Below, in pieces: positions 63,634 through 64,000 of a DNA stretch of 64,000 nucleotides. Below the pieces are notes generated by a model that saw only the letters and a program-made list of their open reading frames with translations, did not search any database and was not told where the DNA came from. Source of the stretch: Aliidiomarina soli (GTDB lineage Bacteria; Pseudomonadota; Gammaproteobacteria; Enterobacterales; Alteromonadaceae); the NCBI RefSeq assembly GCF_003986975.1, contig NZ_PIPO01000006.1, positions 186,001 through 250,000 on the forward strand, read 5' to 3'. Within the stretch, counting starts at the first letter, position 1. Every line of letters starts with the position of its first letter. Both the position numbers and the translations under genes were made by a program.

Positions 63634-64000
63634 TTATTTAAGGCGCCGCCAGTTGCGTAATTTATTGGCTTCGGCGCTTAATTCGATGACCTCACAGCCT
63701 GCGACCCGGTCATGCCAGCCCAGCTTCTCCCGCGAAAATAACACGCCGATATTGCTTAAACCGAACGCTGCTAATAGCAGCCGAATGGTTGCTTGCTTCC
63801 AGCTAATGCCGGAACCATCGGTATTCTGTACCTTCATTCGCCAGGCGCGCATGCCAATGGTTTGACCGCCGCGAACCCAGAACCCGGCAAAAAACCAAAA
63901 CACCACAGCTATCAGATAAGCCTGAAACAGCAGATTGCCTTCCAGAACGCTGGCATGGTCGGTGTCGGCCGGAAGTGTTACCAGGTTGCTGGCAACCAAT
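63634..64000 (-). CDS. RDD-family membrane protein, 5' end cut by the window edge
   Basis: About 122 residues of the C-terminal part are visible and the frame is still open at base 64000, so the start lies outside the window. A membrane span (LFQAYLIAVVFWFFAGFWV) is followed by GGQTIGMRAWRMKVQN, the family's conserved T-x-G-M/K-x-x-x-x-x-x-V stretch, then a second hydrophobic segment and W-H-D-R-V-A-G near the end. The RDD motif itself would be in the missing part. Function of these small membrane proteins is mostly unknown. Confidence 0.85.
   Translation of the reverse strand, partial: LVASNLVTLPADTDHASVLEGNLLFQAYLIAVVFWFFAGFWVRGGQTIGMRAWRMKVQNTDGSGISWKQATIRLLLAAFGLSNIGVLFSREKLGWHDRVAGCEVIELSAEANKLRNWRRLK

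Overview
The window looks like chromosomal DNA of a marine-type gammaproteobacterium in the Alteromonadales. My best guess is an Idiomarina/Pseudidiomarina/Aliidiomarina-like organism. This rests on gene content and order (pepA-holC-valS, lptF-lptG, nudF-yqiB-parE-parC, CYTH-glnE, a PutA of about 1055 residues, several secreted proteases), not on a database match. Gene density is high, and no stretch longer than about 300 bases lacks a gene. I see no insertion sequence, prophage, CRISPR array or rRNA. One tRNA gene (Trp) is present.

Layout. 1-7.5 kb: the end of an exopolysaccharide export locus. It holds an SLBB-domain export protein cut by the window edge, a Wzi-type outer-membrane protein, a small YjbE-like peptide, the lipoprotein YjbF/GfcB, and a large protein that appears to fuse GfcC/YjbG with GfcD/YjbH. 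7.7-8.9 kb: a secreted astacin-like protease. 9.0-16.7 kb: two tandem copies, on the minus strand, of a two-gene unit made of a small lipoprotein and a roughly 1000-residue lipoprotein with InlB-type repeats, leucine-rich repeats and a zinc-protease domain. 16.8-19.6 kb: an SGNH-type acyltransferase and a short lipoprotein. 19.8-24.1 kb: a TonB-dependent receptor and an M14 carboxypeptidase. 24.1-25.1 kb: tRNA-Trp, holD and rimI. 25.3-31.7 kb: a large orphan lipoprotein, a PhzF protein, a GNAT acetyltransferase, and a minus-strand operon of DUF2254, luciferase-like oxidoreductase and gamma-glutamylcyclotransferase-like genes. 31.9-38.5 kb: di-heme cytochrome c peroxidase behind an FNR-like box, sbcD-sbcC, and an MliC/META lipoprotein. 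38.5-64 kb: housekeeping genes (upp, putA, CYTH, glnE, lpxL-like, uppP, tolC, nudF, yqiB, parE, parC, plsC, rraB, valS, holC, pepA, lptF, lptG) and the 3' part of an RDD-family gene.

Shared roles. Many genes serve the envelope: polysaccharide export, lipid A acylation, LPS transport, undecaprenyl phosphate recycling, TolC, PlsC and many lipoproteins. Four proteolytic genes plus a TonB receptor fit a peptide-scavenging life. Both accessory clamp-loader subunits (holD psi, holC chi) are present.

The two most unusual things are the duplicated lipoprotein/metalloprotease module, one copy of which has ATA where the other has its ATG start, and a family of 35-base palindromes found ten times as five close pairs between 12.9 and 28.9 kb. 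One pair lies in frame inside holD.
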